Assembly: GCA_019671005.1 (NCBI GenBank)
Contig: CM033752.1
Coordinates: forward strand, 26,854,969 to 26,918,968
Source of the DNA: Hibiscus mutabilis
Lineage: Eukaryota > Streptophyta > Magnoliopsida > Malvales > Malvaceae
Direction: 5' to 3'
Length of the DNA stretch: 64,000 nt
The translations under genes and the position numbers were made by a program. Positions 1 to 10,684 of this stretch are shown piece after piece. The notes below the pieces were generated by a model, which did no database searches, had not been told where the DNA came from, and was given only the letters and a program-made list of their open reading frames with translations. Numbering within the stretch: position 1 is the stretch's first letter; every line of letters begins with the position of its first letter.

Positions 1-1310
1 TACAACATATTGTGTACTCCCCAATTGTTAACATGACAAGACAAAAATCGAAAAACGTGTTAAAACGACAAGCAAAAAACATACCAAAATGAAAATTAAA
101 AACAAAAAATAGAAAAATAAAACTAAAAAAATTCAATCGAAGGCACTAAAGTCGTCGATGGAGGCAACACAATAAAAAAAACTAAAAAAAATATTTTGGA
201 TAATCACCTCAGAAAAAATGGATGAGCGGAGAAAATAAAAGTTTTACTTAAAAATGACGCAATACTAAAGCGGTGGTTCCTTCCAAAAATAATGATAATA
301 ATTATTAATATTACATTATATATTATTTGAATATTATTAATATCGAATCCAATGAATGGTTCTAGTGAAAAAGATAGTGATGTTTATCTTAGAATACTCG
401 AGTTTGAGCAACTTTGTCTGCAATGTGTGTGCGCCTTATCAAAAGGCTAAGGAAAAGTATGGACAGATACTACTTTGTAATCACTTAAGACTACTAGAAA
501 AGAATATTATTAATATTATACTATATTCATAAATATAATTTTATTATATAATATTTGAAATATAAATTTTAAAAATTATGATAATAATTTTATATTTTAT
601 TATATAATTTTTTAATTATAATACATTCATAACATAAATAAAAATGTTTTTAGTCCTTAATGTTTGTTTTTGATAAATTTTAGTTTTTTTAATACTTTTG
701 TGTGATTACAAGATAGTATTCATTAATCTTAGTCCTTTAATAATGCTCACACACCGTGTATACAAGCTGCTCGAACTCGGTTCACCTAAAGATAACAACA
801 TTTTCTTTTTCACTTGAACCATTTGATGAGTTCAATTAATTTTTAATTTTTAAAAGTAGTTTAATTGTTTCAAAGTAATTTGACTTGGTTGTTGATTTTT
901 TCTGTAAAAATAGTGTCATATGGTATCATAAAGTTGCCCATGACTCATGAGCATACTGGAAGACAGAAGCAAAATACACGGAATATATTGAACATTCTAT
1001 TTGGAAGTTTCGCTAAAGTATAGGGGCCATCGATGCCTTTATCCCAATTCTTATTTTAGGCCCTAGAATTACAAAATTTTAGTTAATAACATGGTAAAAC
1101 TTCCCTTTGGCCCCTAGTTTGATTTAAAAATGGCTTTCTAGTTCTAGAATTGAAAAGTTTTTATTTTTTTTTGAATTGTCTTAAGGTAATTACAAGGTAT
1201 TATATGTCTATGCATATTTCTAATCCTTTGACAATCTGCATACCTTGCAGCAAAACGATTTAAACCTGAGTATTTTAAAATAAATATCATCATCTTTTCT
1301 ACTATGATCA
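1..1310. other. AT-rich intergenic DNA, no gene seen
   Basis: No open frame with recognisable protein motifs, no tRNA-like fold and no clear repeat boundary was seen. The sequence is strongly AT-rich with long A and T runs and is probably old, decayed intergenic DNA flanking the hAT-like element. Confidence 0.6.
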
Positions 1311-1384
1311 GTTGTTAGCAGGCTCGACCCTGGACAAGGGCGCCCGCCCAGGGCTCATCATTCAGGGAAACTAAATATTGCATT

Positions 1385-1633
1385 TTTTTAATTATATTTA
1401 TTATTATAGATTCAATTTTTTCTAATACTTGTTACTATGGCACATTTTTTCAATACTTGTTAATAGGGATAAGTTTTTTATTATTAAGGGTCTACTCTTA
1501 ATATTCAATTTTTTTCTAATACTTGTTATTAGGTCCCGATTTTTTTAATAGTTGTTATTATGGATATAGTCTTAAAAAATTCAATACTTGTTATTAGGGC
1601 TCAATTTTTTCAATACTTGTTAATACGGACCTA
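1385..1633. repeat. Left part of the degenerate tandem array inside the hAT-like element
   Basis: Units of roughly 30 bp built on the motif 'caatacttgttattaggg' followed by a T-rich block recur about seven times with drift. The stretch from 1461 aligns with the 297-bp higher-order unit at 6408-6704, so the array was continuous before the LINE insertion separated the two parts. Confidence 0.7.
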
Positions 1634-1875
1634 CTTTTTTTTTATAATAATTAGGGCCTCATTAAAAATCTTCTTAATCCCTAACGAAAAATTCTAGACC
1701 AAGGGGAAAAAGAGTGCCCAGTTTTATTAAGGACGGTTGTATCAGTACATCTCAATTAAAATGTTCTAAACAAAGATACAAGCTTTAGCTATACCTATTT
1801 TGCAAACATCCAAGTACAAGACAGTACAGGAATGCCTATGCTCGCCATTTCAATGGGAGTATAATCACACCAGGC

Positions 1876-2103
1876 CTACTCAAAATCCCCATGAATAGGG
1901 AGGGCTGTCAAGTTGTTAATTCCGTGTTTAGCTAATGAATCAGCTACAAAGTTGCAAGATCTAGGGATGAACCTGACACGTATCCACCCTCTTGTGGTGC
2001 AAGCCGTAATCCAATTAATTAACCGCGAAAAACATGCAGGTGATTTTAGTTGGATCACGAATCCAATCCAACGCCACTTTGCTATCAGTTTCCAGAACCA
2101 GTT
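1876..2103 (-). pseudogene. LINE RNase H domain, C-terminal part
   Basis: This is the continuation of the RNase H domain begun at 5040-6310. Just after the insertion point the frame reads LETDSKVALDW, containing the third catalytic Asp of plant LINE RNase H. After a frameshift the classic end PRSCNFVADSLAKHG follows, with the fourth acidic residue, and then the TAG stop at 1876. In the continuous genomic strand it is cut from its N-terminal half by the 2.9-kb copia-like insertion, and the internal frameshift also breaks it. It is non-functional here. Confidence 0.8.
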
Positions 2104-2745
2104 TGTTCGACTTGTAATACGCTCGAATCGATTTTTGAATACCGTCAAGAGGGTTAATTTTGCTTGCCGAATGAATTGGTTAAAACCGATGAAAATAATA
2201 GACAATTTGCACAAGAATTTTAGAGTGGTTCGACTACTCAACCGAGTCTACATCTACTACCTTAGTATACCACTAAGGATTTACCAATTCACTAAGAATT
2301 CTTTCCCTTTTCACAGGCTTAGGAGGAACCTTTACAACCCTATCTTTTTCTTTGGCTAAGACACGACCACTCTAGTTTTTTACTAAGGCTAAACTATAAC
2401 TTCTCCTTTTACAAGGGATTTATTTCGTAAACTAAATGCCTCACAAATGAAGAAATAAGAAATAGACTCAAACTCTCTTGATCATGTTTCTTGGATATAT
2501 TCTCCATACTTCTTCTTCAAGTGTCTTTGGCTTGTATTTATAGTGTGGAATGAAAAACTAGCCGTTGGAGACTTTTAAATTACTTGAAAATATATGTTTG
2601 AGTCAAAAACACTTTTAAAAGCTTTCAAACATATTTTTCAAATTTAAAGTTTTTCAAATTAAATGGACTTTAAATTGTTTTTGCAATATTTGTTCAAGTC
2701 TAAAAATATTTTTCACTTTGCTATATCAAAATAAATATCTCAACA
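2104..2745 (-). repeat. 3' LTR of the copia-like element
   Basis: On the plus strand it runs from TGTTCGACTTG to ATCTCAACA and aligns along its length with 4281-5039. At 642 bp it is shorter than its partner (759 bp), lacking a segment of about 100 bp after 'cctcacaa' and several AAAACTAGCC-type short repeats. Confidence 0.92.
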
Positions 2746-2760
2746 ATCTCTTCCTTTTTG
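2746..2760 (-). other. Polypurine tract of the copia-like element
   Basis: The minus strand reads CAAAAAGGAAGAGAT directly before the TG of the 3' LTR, the expected site for plus-strand DNA priming. It fixes the element orientation as minus. Confidence 0.85.
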
Positions 2761-3601
2761 ATATAATGGAAACATTTGAAAATTATTTTTGATATTGCTC
2801 CCCCTTAGGAAAATAATTTTAGAAAAGAGAATATTTGTGAAAAAATTTTAAGACTCCCCTTTTTCTTTTTGAAATTGAATTTTTCAAACACATCTCTCCC
2901 CCTTTTTGTTATATCAAAAATAATTTCAAAACAAATTTTGAAATCTCATTAAGTTCAAAACACCAAATGTTGAAAAATTGAAGTACCAATTGATAAACAT
3001 ACCAATTGTTGGTGTAAAATAAAAATTGAGATAAGATATTTTTTAAATCAAAAACTCCCCCTTAAACAAAGCATTCCATTTTAATAAATTTAGCAAATGC
3101 TTGACACTTAAAAGACATTGAATTTCAAGATAAAACCAAATTAAGAGCATATGAAATTCATTTCATCCAAGACTTTAAAAATAAAAGAATATATAACCAA
3201 ATAAATAAAGAATTAGTATAGAGGTTATATTCTTCATTTGTGTGACTAGAGCATTTTCATATCTTTGCTTTGCTTGCCGTTACTCCAACACACCTACAAG
3301 GGATATTCACTTGGATTTTGGTATCCAAATTGCTTTGGATCCATTTACATTAATTTCAATGTCCCTAGTTCCCTTAAGAACTCATACTTGTCTAATCATA
3401 TAAGTTTTTCTTTTCTTTATAGGATAAGTATGTAAAGAATGACCATGATAATGGCAATGTGAGCATTTCGCCATTATGTGACAGATGAATTATTAAAAAT
3501 AAATTCTTTTTCTTTTGTTAAGCTTTTAAGCTTAACTTTCAAATCAATATTTTCTTTTTCTAAAACTCCATTGCTTGTTTTCGAAAACTCTAAATCATTT
3601 T
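2761..3601 (-). other. Non-coding interior of the copia-like element
   Basis: AT-rich sequence between the gag remnant and the polypurine tract. It contains no recognisable pol domain in any frame; only runs such as 'ctccccctt' recur. Confidence 0.6.
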
Positions 3602-4198
3602 TCAAAATTCAGTTTGGTTTTCAAAATCCAACTTTGTTTTCAAAAGAAAATTATTTTCAAATTCAAGTTTAAAAATCATTTCCTTAAATTTGGAATTCAT
3701 GGTCTCAAATTCCAAAAATAATTCATCGAAAACATCTTGTAACTCATCAAATGAATAAGAATTTGAATCATTAGAGTTAGAAGATACCTTGGGCTCATCG
3801 AGAGCCAAAACACTATCCACCTTAGGGATTGAGATGAGGTTTGCACATGATGAAGCATCATCATTCTTCTCTCCCTTCTTGTTGCCATAGAGTTTCTCAA
3901 GATTCTCCTATATTTCTTTGGCATTTTTGCATATGGAGACTTTCTTGGAAACGTCTTCATTGAGGCCACAAAGAAGAGTGTGCATGGCCTTGGCGTTTAG
4001 CTTTGCCTTCGTGTCTTTTGCACTCCTTTGTTTCTTCTTTTTATTAGGAGCTTCCAAGTATCCATCTTCAATGATATCTCAAACGTCAAAATCGAGAAAT
4101 TTGATTAAATACTTCATGTTGTTGCTCCATTGGAAGTATACTTCTCCTTCGAAGAGTGGCGGACACGAGATAGAGTGGCCTTCTTCAAATTTTGCCAT
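3602..4198 (-). pseudogene. Copia-type Gag remnant (UBN2-like) with two in-frame stops
   Basis: One minus-strand frame of 199 codons opens MAKFEEGHSISCPPLFEG and includes VYFQWSNNMKYLIKFLDF and LNAKAMHTLLCGLNEDV, the layout of copia-type Gag polypeptides (the 'gag-polypeptide of LTR copia-type' family), which form the virus-like particle. The C-terminal third is acidic and Phe/Glu-rich. Two stops interrupt it. One (TGA) lies where the family has W before DIIEDGY; the other (TAG) where it has W in AKEIWENL. Both are explained by a single G-to-A change from TGG. No zinc knuckle is seen. It starts 83 bp after the LTR edge, just inside the primer-binding site, as expected. Confidence 0.82.
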
Positions 4199-4266
4199 TT
4201 TCTTGAACGGTAGACTTCGAGCAAAAGATCTTTACTCCCGGATGTTAGTCATCTGATGGAGACGAA

Positions 4267-4278
4267 GCTCTGATACCA
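4267..4278 (-). other. Primer-binding site (initiator Met tRNA type)
   Basis: The minus strand reads TGGTATCAGAGC two bases inside the 5' LTR. It is the standard plant retrotransposon site complementary to the 3' end of initiator methionine tRNA. Confidence 0.92.
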
Positions 4279-4280
4279 AT

Positions 4281-5039
4281 TGTTAGGCTTGTAACACGCT
4301 CAAATCAATCTCTGAATACCGTCAAGAGGGTTGATTTTGCTTCCCGAATGAATTGGCTAAAACTGATGAAAATAGTAGACAATTTGCACAAGGATTTTAG
4401 ATTGGTTCGACTAGTCAACATCCACTACCTTAGCATACCGCTAATGATTTACCAATTCACTAAGAATTCTTCCCTTTTTCACAGGCTTAGGAGGCACCTT
4501 TACAACCCTATCTTTTTCTTTGGCGAAGATAGAATCACTCTAGTTTTTCATTAAGGCTAAACTAGAACCTCTCCTTTTACAAGGGATTTGTTTGGTAAAC
4601 TAAATACCTCACAAGGTGGGTGTTTACAGAAATTAAGCTCACAAGAAAGAGTAAAAAAGATTTAAAATTAAAGCACTCTCTAAGATATGTACAAGAGAAA
4701 TGAAGAAATAAGATTTAGACTCAAATTCTCTTGATCATGTTTCTTGGATATATTCTCTCTACTTCTTCTTCAAGTGTCTTTGGCTTGTATTTATAGTGTG
4801 GAATGAAAAACTAGCCATTAAAAACTAGCCGTTAAAAACTAACCTTTGAAAAGCTAGTCATTAAAAACTAGCCGTTGGAGACTTTTAAATTACTTGAAAA
4901 TATATGTTTGAGTCAAAAACAATTTTAAAAGCTTTTAAACATATTTTTCAAATTAAATGGACTTTAAATTGTTTTTGTAATATTTGTTTAAGTCCAAAAA
5001 TATTTTTCACTTTGTTATATCAGAATAAATATCTCAACA
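4281..5039 (-). repeat. 5' LTR of the copia-like element
   Basis: On the plus strand it runs from TGTTAGGCTTG to ATCTCAACA and pairs with the LTR at 2104-2745. It keeps a segment absent from the other copy (about 4620-4720) and a short array of 'aaaactagcc(g/a)tt' repeats at 4808-4880. Confidence 0.92.
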
Positions 5040-6310
5040 CAGTTTAAACTTACCATTCCACTCTGAGGCTCGAAATACCTCAATGCCATGTTTAATAGCT
5101 AAGATTTCTGCCAAAATAGGTCGAGCTGCTCCAATGCGAAGCGAGAAAGTATGTAGCCACACCCCTTCTTTATTTCTCAATACCCCTCCAATCCTTCCTC
5201 TGTTTCCATCGCCTTTCATTGCCCCATCGACATTAAATTTAAGCCATCCTAATAGAGGAGGACACCATACACTAGGGACATCAACAATTGTCTTCCTCAT
5301 TAAAATCGATTCTACAATAACCGGATCCGCAATAAAATCATCCAATGATGCCTTAAGTTCTGGAAAACAAGCTTTAATCCACCAAGCCAATCTTGATTTG
5401 ATAACGAAAAGTAGTTGCAACATGTCCATAGACTTCCCATTAAATACCATGTCATTTCTAAAAAGCAACAGTGACCATAAGACAGCAAAAGGAACAGTTT
5501 TCCATACCTTACCATTTTGTGCTCCATGCCGAGCTTCAAACCACACCAAAATAAACGATACTGGGTCCTCAGGTAATGTAATAGCCACGCCCCAAAGAGA
5601 AAGAAAGTAGCTCCATACCTGCCATGATACATAACAAGAGAAATATAGGTGTTCAATTGTTTCTGGAGCTTTTTTACACAAGGAGCAGAGATTATCAGAG
5701 TTTAGAGGTATCCCTCTCTTTACAAGCTCATATTTTACAGGGGCTTTGCGATGAAGGAGTAACCATACGAAGGCTTCAACTTTTAGCGGGGCAATTCCAA
5801 TCCAAATAAATTCTCTCCAGTTTAGATTGTCCATAGAACCTGAAAAACCAAATTGACTAGCTACCTTGACTGAATATACACCATCACCAGCTTTGTCCCA
5901 TCTTACCCAGTCTTGGTCAACATTTGATGCAGAAAACTCACCCAATTTTTTGCAGAATTCATTCCACTGCGTAACCTCCCAATCAAACAATCTATGTCTT
6001 AATACAACGTTCCAAACCCATCCTGCCGACCCCTTTACTCCAAAGTCCGAAATAGCACCATCTTGATTGAGTGATAGTGCATAGATACGAGGGAAATTAT
6101 CTTTCAACGGGCGATCACCTATCCAAAGGTCTTGCCAAAATTTTATTCGTTTCCCATCACACTTGTAGCAGCATCCTGCTTCTTAACTTGTTTCCAAACT
6201 CATCGGCATAAAAATAAGAATTTATTATACCTCGCCAACACCATGAAGAGAGCCTCGAAGTAGATTGAGGTGGAAAGAGGGACTGAGAATTGTAGTTGTA
6301 CTTACATTCT
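5040..6310 (-). pseudogene. LINE protein fragment: RT C-terminus, zf-RVT and RNase H N-terminal half
   Basis: Reading from 6310 downward, a frame carries SSWCWRGI and YADEFGNK, then shifts and continues CDGKRIKFWQDLWIGD, the usual 'G.G..I.FW.D.W' block of plant LINE proteins. An uninterrupted stretch from 6107 follows. About residues 105-170 hold the zinc-binding zf-RVT motif (CSLCKKAPETIEHLYFSC). About residues 285-350 begin an RNase H domain with FNVDGAMKG (first catalytic Asp) and AEILAIKHG (second catalytic acid). The reading stops at the CAGTT duplication where the copia-like element entered; the rest of RNase H is at 1876-2103. The RT catalytic core is absent. Confidence 0.85.
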
Positions 6311-6407
6311 ATTCATTACTTGATATTAGAGACATAGATTTAAATAGCGGTGTGCAACCACAAAAACGATTGTTATATGACGGTAGGAGACCATATTTTT
6401 ATACTTG

Positions 6408-7000
6408 TTAATAGGGGTAAGTTTTTTTCAATATTTATTATAGGTCTACTCTTAATATTCAATTTTTTCTAATAATTGTTATTAGGTCCTATTTTTTCAA
6501 TATTTGTTATTATGGATATAGTCTTAAAATTTAATTTTTTTTCTAATACTTGTTATCCAATTTTTTCAATGCTTGTTACTATGGACTTACTCATAAAATT
6601 TAATTTTTTTCATTACTTGTTATTAGAGACAGAAATTTAAATAGCGGTATGCAACCACAACAACGGCCGTTCTATGATGGTATGGACCATTTTTAATACT
6701 TGTTAATAGGGTATAAGTTTTTTTTCAATATTTATTATTAGGGGCCTACTCTCAATATTCAATTTTTTCTAATACTTATTATTAGGTCTCGATTTTTCAA
6801 TATTTGTTATTATGGATATAGTCTTAAAATTTATTTTTTTCAATACTTGTTATTAGGGCCCAATTTTTTCAGTACTTGTTACTATTTACCGACTCTTAAA
6901 CTTTAATTTCTTTCATTACTTGCTATTAGAGACATGGATTTAAATAGCTTTATGCAACCACAACAACAACCGTTATATGACAATAGTGGCACCATCTGAA
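6408..7000. repeat. Two copies of a 297-bp higher-order tandem unit
   Basis: The unit starting at 6408 ('ataggggtaag') recurs at 6705, 297 bp later. Each holds several ~30-bp 'aatacttgttattagg' subunits and ends with a conserved segment 'gacatggatttaaatagc...gcaaccacaacaac'. An end segment of a preceding copy lies at about 6312-6400. It forms the right half of the array interrupted by the LINE. Confidence 0.75.
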
Positions 7001-7231
7001 AACAAGATACTTGCATCCTTTATGTCCGCAGTACTGTATGTTATTAAAAAATTTCATAATTGCGATACTCGCAGTAACCGAAATAACATATGTTATGTCT
7101 GCAATTGCAATAAACATAAAATAACCTAAAAACGACTGTAACTACAATTAAAATTTAAAATTTTAATTTAGGATATAATTTTTAAGTTCAGCCAAGGTCT
7201 CTAAAAGCCCAGGACCGGAACGGGTTGTTAG

Positions 7232-8632
7232 GTTCGAAGAGTTTATAATTAATAAAGGGTGGAACTGAGATCAAAAGGGGGACTACTACCTAGCAAGTTG
7301 GTAGTAAGAGATCAAACAACCGGAAGATTGAGATTCTATAGGACAAAGACAGGACATGACTAAGCTGAAATGAAAATCAAATGAAAAGAATTGTAATAAA
7401 GAGAAGGGACCCATCCCATTAAACAGAATTTTAATGGAGTTGAAATTCCAACCACGTAAATCACACAAAACAAATCATTGGACATTTAAAAAAAGGGAAC
7501 AGGACAACATTGTAATTAAATGTTTTGATTGAGAACAACCACCTTAGGGGGTATCGTTCACGTGAGAATCACATGGGTTTTGATTGAAAGAGGATGTGAG
7601 ATAGCGAAGGGACAAAGGAGGGGTGGGGGACTGATTGACAAGATTGTTGGATAATGAAAAATACCACTTATGGATGGGTTTCATGATTTCCTGCAAATTA
7701 TGAATACCAAATGACAATTGGGAGGATATTTCACTCTCAATGCATAAATTAAAAACATTATTTTCACATGCATGGGTTTGTCCATTTTTCCCCATACTAA
7801 AACAAAAATGAAAAAAAATTCCATATCTATAAATAAGTCATTAATTTCACTTTAATAATTAGCTCTTTTCCATTATCATCAAAAGAACCTTATCATTCAC
7901 TAGAAATAGTCTTTAAAGTCAATTTTTAGCATTTGATGTGATTTTATATAGTAATATGGGTTTTGTTTTAATTATTTAGTAATATACACATGTTGCAAAG
8001 GATAACAACATTTTGCTTTTCACTAAAATTACTTGGAGGATTCTCAAAGCCTATTATTTTGTGAAATAATAATAATAAGGTTTAATGATAAATTTTGTTT
8101 CCAAAGGGTTGAATATTTTTTACACAAAAACATTAAAAGTTAAATTTTATCACTAAAATTTCACATGATAATCCCAAATATTGTATGGATTTTTTTGAAA
8201 TTATTTATATTTACTTTTATAATTTTAAATCATTTGTTGATGTGGTATATAAAATAAAGAGTTTTATGTTAACATAGAGTATACATAGACCATCACATGG
8301 ATTACCACCTCAAACCTTCGAAATTTAATATTTTGATTTATTTAAAAAAATAATTTTGCATTTTTAAAAAAAAATTTGATCAAATCTAATTTTAAAAAGT
8401 AAATCTAACTTTAAAAATATTGAACTAAGAAAAAAAGTAAATAATAAAGATTAACTTTATGCTTATGATTAATGATAATTGTAATAATAGTAAGGAAATG
8501 AAAGGAATGATTAGGATTTAGGGACGTGTAACATGGGAAAAAGGGACCAAATCGACGTGCATGTGGTACAAGCAAAAGATCAAAAGTTGGTAGAAGAGAA
8601 TCATAAGCGAATCCAAACATTGGATAATAATA
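7232..8632. other. Intergenic DNA between the hAT-like and gypsy elements
   Basis: AT-rich sequence with short unsupported open frames only. It ends in 'ggataataata', an AAT-type target site where the outer gypsy element inserted. A segment at 7996-8030 resembles 785-815 ('gataacaacattttgctttttcac'), possibly a short dispersed repeat. Confidence 0.6.
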
Positions 8633-8913
8633 TGTCGTGTTTGATATGTGAAATAGAGAAATAAGAATAGAATAGAATTTGATTCATTGTTTTTTCACTA
8701 TTTACACGCATTCTCTTTATAAGAGTTGAAAATTAGAAAAGGATAAAGTCTGTTAGAGCCTTTGGGGCCCTCCTCTCTCTCATTTCTCTGCGTAATCTTC
8801 GGTGTTGCTCAGCTGCTTGCTCCAGCTCATTGGTATCTTCCTGGTCATCCCTTTCTTTAGGAGTTGACACCACTGATGGTTCCTTAGGTGACACGGCTAT
8901 ATCTTCCATAACA
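8633..8913 (-). repeat. 3' LTR of the outer gypsy element
   Basis: 281 bp, plus-strand TGTCGTGTTTG to TTCCATAACA. It aligns closely with 54613-54918, including 'tttgatatgtgaaata', 'gcattctctttata' and 'ccagctcattggtatcttcctgg'. Confidence 0.88.
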
Positions 8914-9150
8914 TTACCCCTTCCTTTAATAAGAACCTTGTCCTCGGGTTTTCAGTTGTAGCTGATTCAGATGAGTCATCTGCCAACAACAGCAAAGAAG
9001 TAATTTGCTGTAAAGGTTGTCCGCGATAAGGCTTCAGTTGAGATACATAAAACACGGACACGGGGTGAATCCGAGAGGCTTTAGGGAGTTTCAGTTTATA
9101 GGTCACTGCCCCCACTCGCTTCTCCACTTGATAGGCTCAAAAAATCGTGG
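8897..9150 (-). pseudogene. Gypsy integrase C-terminal end
   Basis: The minus-strand frame reads VEKRVGAVTYKLKLPKASR, then IHPVSVFYVSQLKPYRG, the tail of a Ty3/gypsy integrase after the DDE core, and stops at 8897 just inside the 3' LTR. A one-base loss near 9130 separates it from an upstream NLGPRFF segment, the usual '.L.PRF.GP' block. Upstream of about 9150 gypsy sequence is lost at the junction with the Tat/Ogre element. The integrase catalytic core is not found anywhere for this element. Confidence 0.8.
8914..8927 (-). other. Polypurine tract of the outer gypsy element
   Basis: The minus strand reads AAAGGAAGGGGTAA immediately before the TG of the 3' LTR, the expected priming tract. Confidence 0.82.
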
Positions 9151-10424
9151 ACCTAAATTAAAACCCAATAACCTATTATAACAATTATACCCAGATACCC
9201 AAATAACCTAAATTACCCTAATACCCCTAAACCTTAAAAAGCCCTAATATGCCTAACCCACTAGCTCTGCCTTCCACCTCCTACGCGTGGCCGCCACGCA
9301 CGATGCCATTGGCTACGCGTGCCGCCCACTGGCCACTTGCTCGACTAGCCACCTCCCAAGCCTCCACAACATATATGCAAAAAGCATAAAATTAAAACCA
9401 AGTTGCATGTACTTTTAGGTTATAAAAACCCTCAAAAATCGAATGTAAAGAGGGGGAGGAAATCAAAGAAAGCTCTTTTTTCAGTATATTATCATCCAAA
9501 AAATCAAATACAACAACACATATAGAAAAGGGAAATCGAACACAAAAAGGAGAAACTGAATCGAAAAGGTAAAAAAATACACCTTTATTTTTGTAACCTC
9601 AGATCTGCGTGTTTATCGGCTTCTTTGCGAAAATCCGATCTCGAATTTGGATTCGGCACGCCAAAAGGAGTGAGAAAGATATCTCATTTTCAACATCCAA
9701 CCGTCGCAGGTGGCGACCGCCGATGCCAGTAATGATGACTCGCGGCGGCGCACGACAGATGTCAGGCGGCCGGTACACTGGGCCTAGGCAGAGAACAGAG
9801 AGTGGGGGAGAGTTCTCTGAGAATTTTAAAATAATACCACATACAAATGATTTTTTTGGCAAAAAATATCAATATATAGGCCATCAAAATGACTTCGTTT
9901 TGGGCGTCCGAATTATAGCCCAAAATGACGTCGTTTCATGCAATATCTGGCGCGATGATCCGACCCGGGGAGGATCTGTGCATTTTTTTTAAAAAGGGAA
10001 AAATATTTTTTAGTCCTTTCGCATGGGAAAATGCCTCTCAAAGTCCCTGTAAATTTTAATTGTTTTTCAGTTTGGTCACTAAATTTAATTTAATCAGATT
10101 TCCAATGAGGAAATTACCAGGTTTATTTCTAGTTTGGGTCTGTCTCATGGTTTATTTCTCTTCGTGGTCCCTAGACATTTTTAAAACTTTGCAATTCGAT
10201 CTTGGATTCATTTTTAATCAATTTATAATGAAATATTTACACTTTTGGTCCCTCAAACTTTCTGCGCTCTTCAATTTTGTCCTAATTTTAGTGTATAATT
10301 ACAGATTTAGTCCCTGAACCTTGTAAATATTTTAATTTTAATCCAGAATTTAATTTTGATTTAATTTTTGCACTGTTTTTTGTTTTCTTTAATTTCAGTC
10401 CCCTTTTTTACTTTTTTATTCGAT

Positions 10425-10684
10425 ATGCTTTATATATATATTATTCTTATTTTTCTATTTATTATTAATATATATAACTTGTATACATTGTTAATATATG
10501 ACATGTATATAATATATAGTATATGATTATAATATATATGTCATGTATATATGTATTTAAATAATATGTATAATATATTTATAGTATATTCATAATATAT
10601 ATTCATACTATATAGTATTATTTACATAATATGTATATAATATATATTTATAAGCATTTATATAGTATGTATAACATATTTATA
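10425..10684. repeat. AT-rich simple repeat in the Tat/Ogre LTR
   Basis: Irregular 'atatatgtatata' and 'taatatata' runs, continued at 13584-13720 on the other side of the solo LTR. They are probably one simple-repeat stretch split by the insertion. Confidence 0.7.

Larger units (their letters stand above)
2104..5039 (-). mobile_element. Non-autonomous copia-like LTR element (gag only)
   Basis: Two LTRs beginning and ending TG..CA flank a 1.5-kb interior on the minus strand. The element is bounded by a perfect 5-bp TSD, CAGTT (2099-2103 and 5040-5044). On the minus strand the order is 5' LTR, a 12-bp initiator-Met-type primer-binding site, a gag remnant, a polypurine tract and the 3' LTR. There is no protease, integrase or reverse transcriptase, and the interior is too short to have carried them recently, so it must have depended on enzymes from another element. 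It landed between the second and third catalytic acids of a LINE RNase H domain and is therefore younger than the LINE. Confidence 0.92.
1640..6310 (-). mobile_element. 5'-truncated LINE (non-LTR retrotransposon), split by a copia-like element
   Basis: Minus-strand fragments encode, in order, the C-terminal end of a plant LINE reverse-transcriptase protein, a zinc-binding zf-RVT segment and an RNase H domain, ending at a stop at 1876. A T-run at about 1634-1642 (poly-A on the minus strand) is the likely 3' end. The 5' end near 6310 abuts array sequence, so the catalytic RT region is missing, as is usual for 5'-truncated LINE copies. Array sequence continues on both sides and possible imperfect target duplications (ggacctact / gtacttac) flank it. 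Both ends are uncertain by some tens of bases. Confidence 0.7.
1319..7223. mobile_element. Non-autonomous hAT-like element carrying nested LINE and copia-like insertions
   Basis: The element is bounded by a perfect 8-bp direct repeat GTTGTTAG (1311-1318 and 7224-7231), the TSD length typical of hAT transposons. Its left end begins CAGGCTCGACCCTGG. The right end read inward on the minus strand begins CCGTTCCGGTCCTGG, an imperfect terminal inverted repeat (9 of 15 match) that fits a CAGGG-CGG-CCTGG style hAT end. No transposase is encoded. The interior is a degenerate tandem array interrupted by a LINE that itself holds a copia-like element; without these the element would be about 1.2 kb. The TSD and end structure are seen directly; assignment to hAT is inferred from them. 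Confidence 0.72.

Noticed and set aside
1913..2359. 148-codon plus-strand open frame
   Set aside because: It runs from antisense LINE sequence straight into the copia-like LTR across the insertion point, so it is fortuitous.
5083..5610. 175-codon plus-strand open frame
   Set aside because: It is the antisense shadow of the LINE RNase H/zinc region on the minus strand.
9609..9992. 127-codon open frame with an Arg-rich middle
   Set aside because: It lies in the Tat/Ogre LTR, overlaps a similar-length frame on the other strand, and matches no domain known to me.
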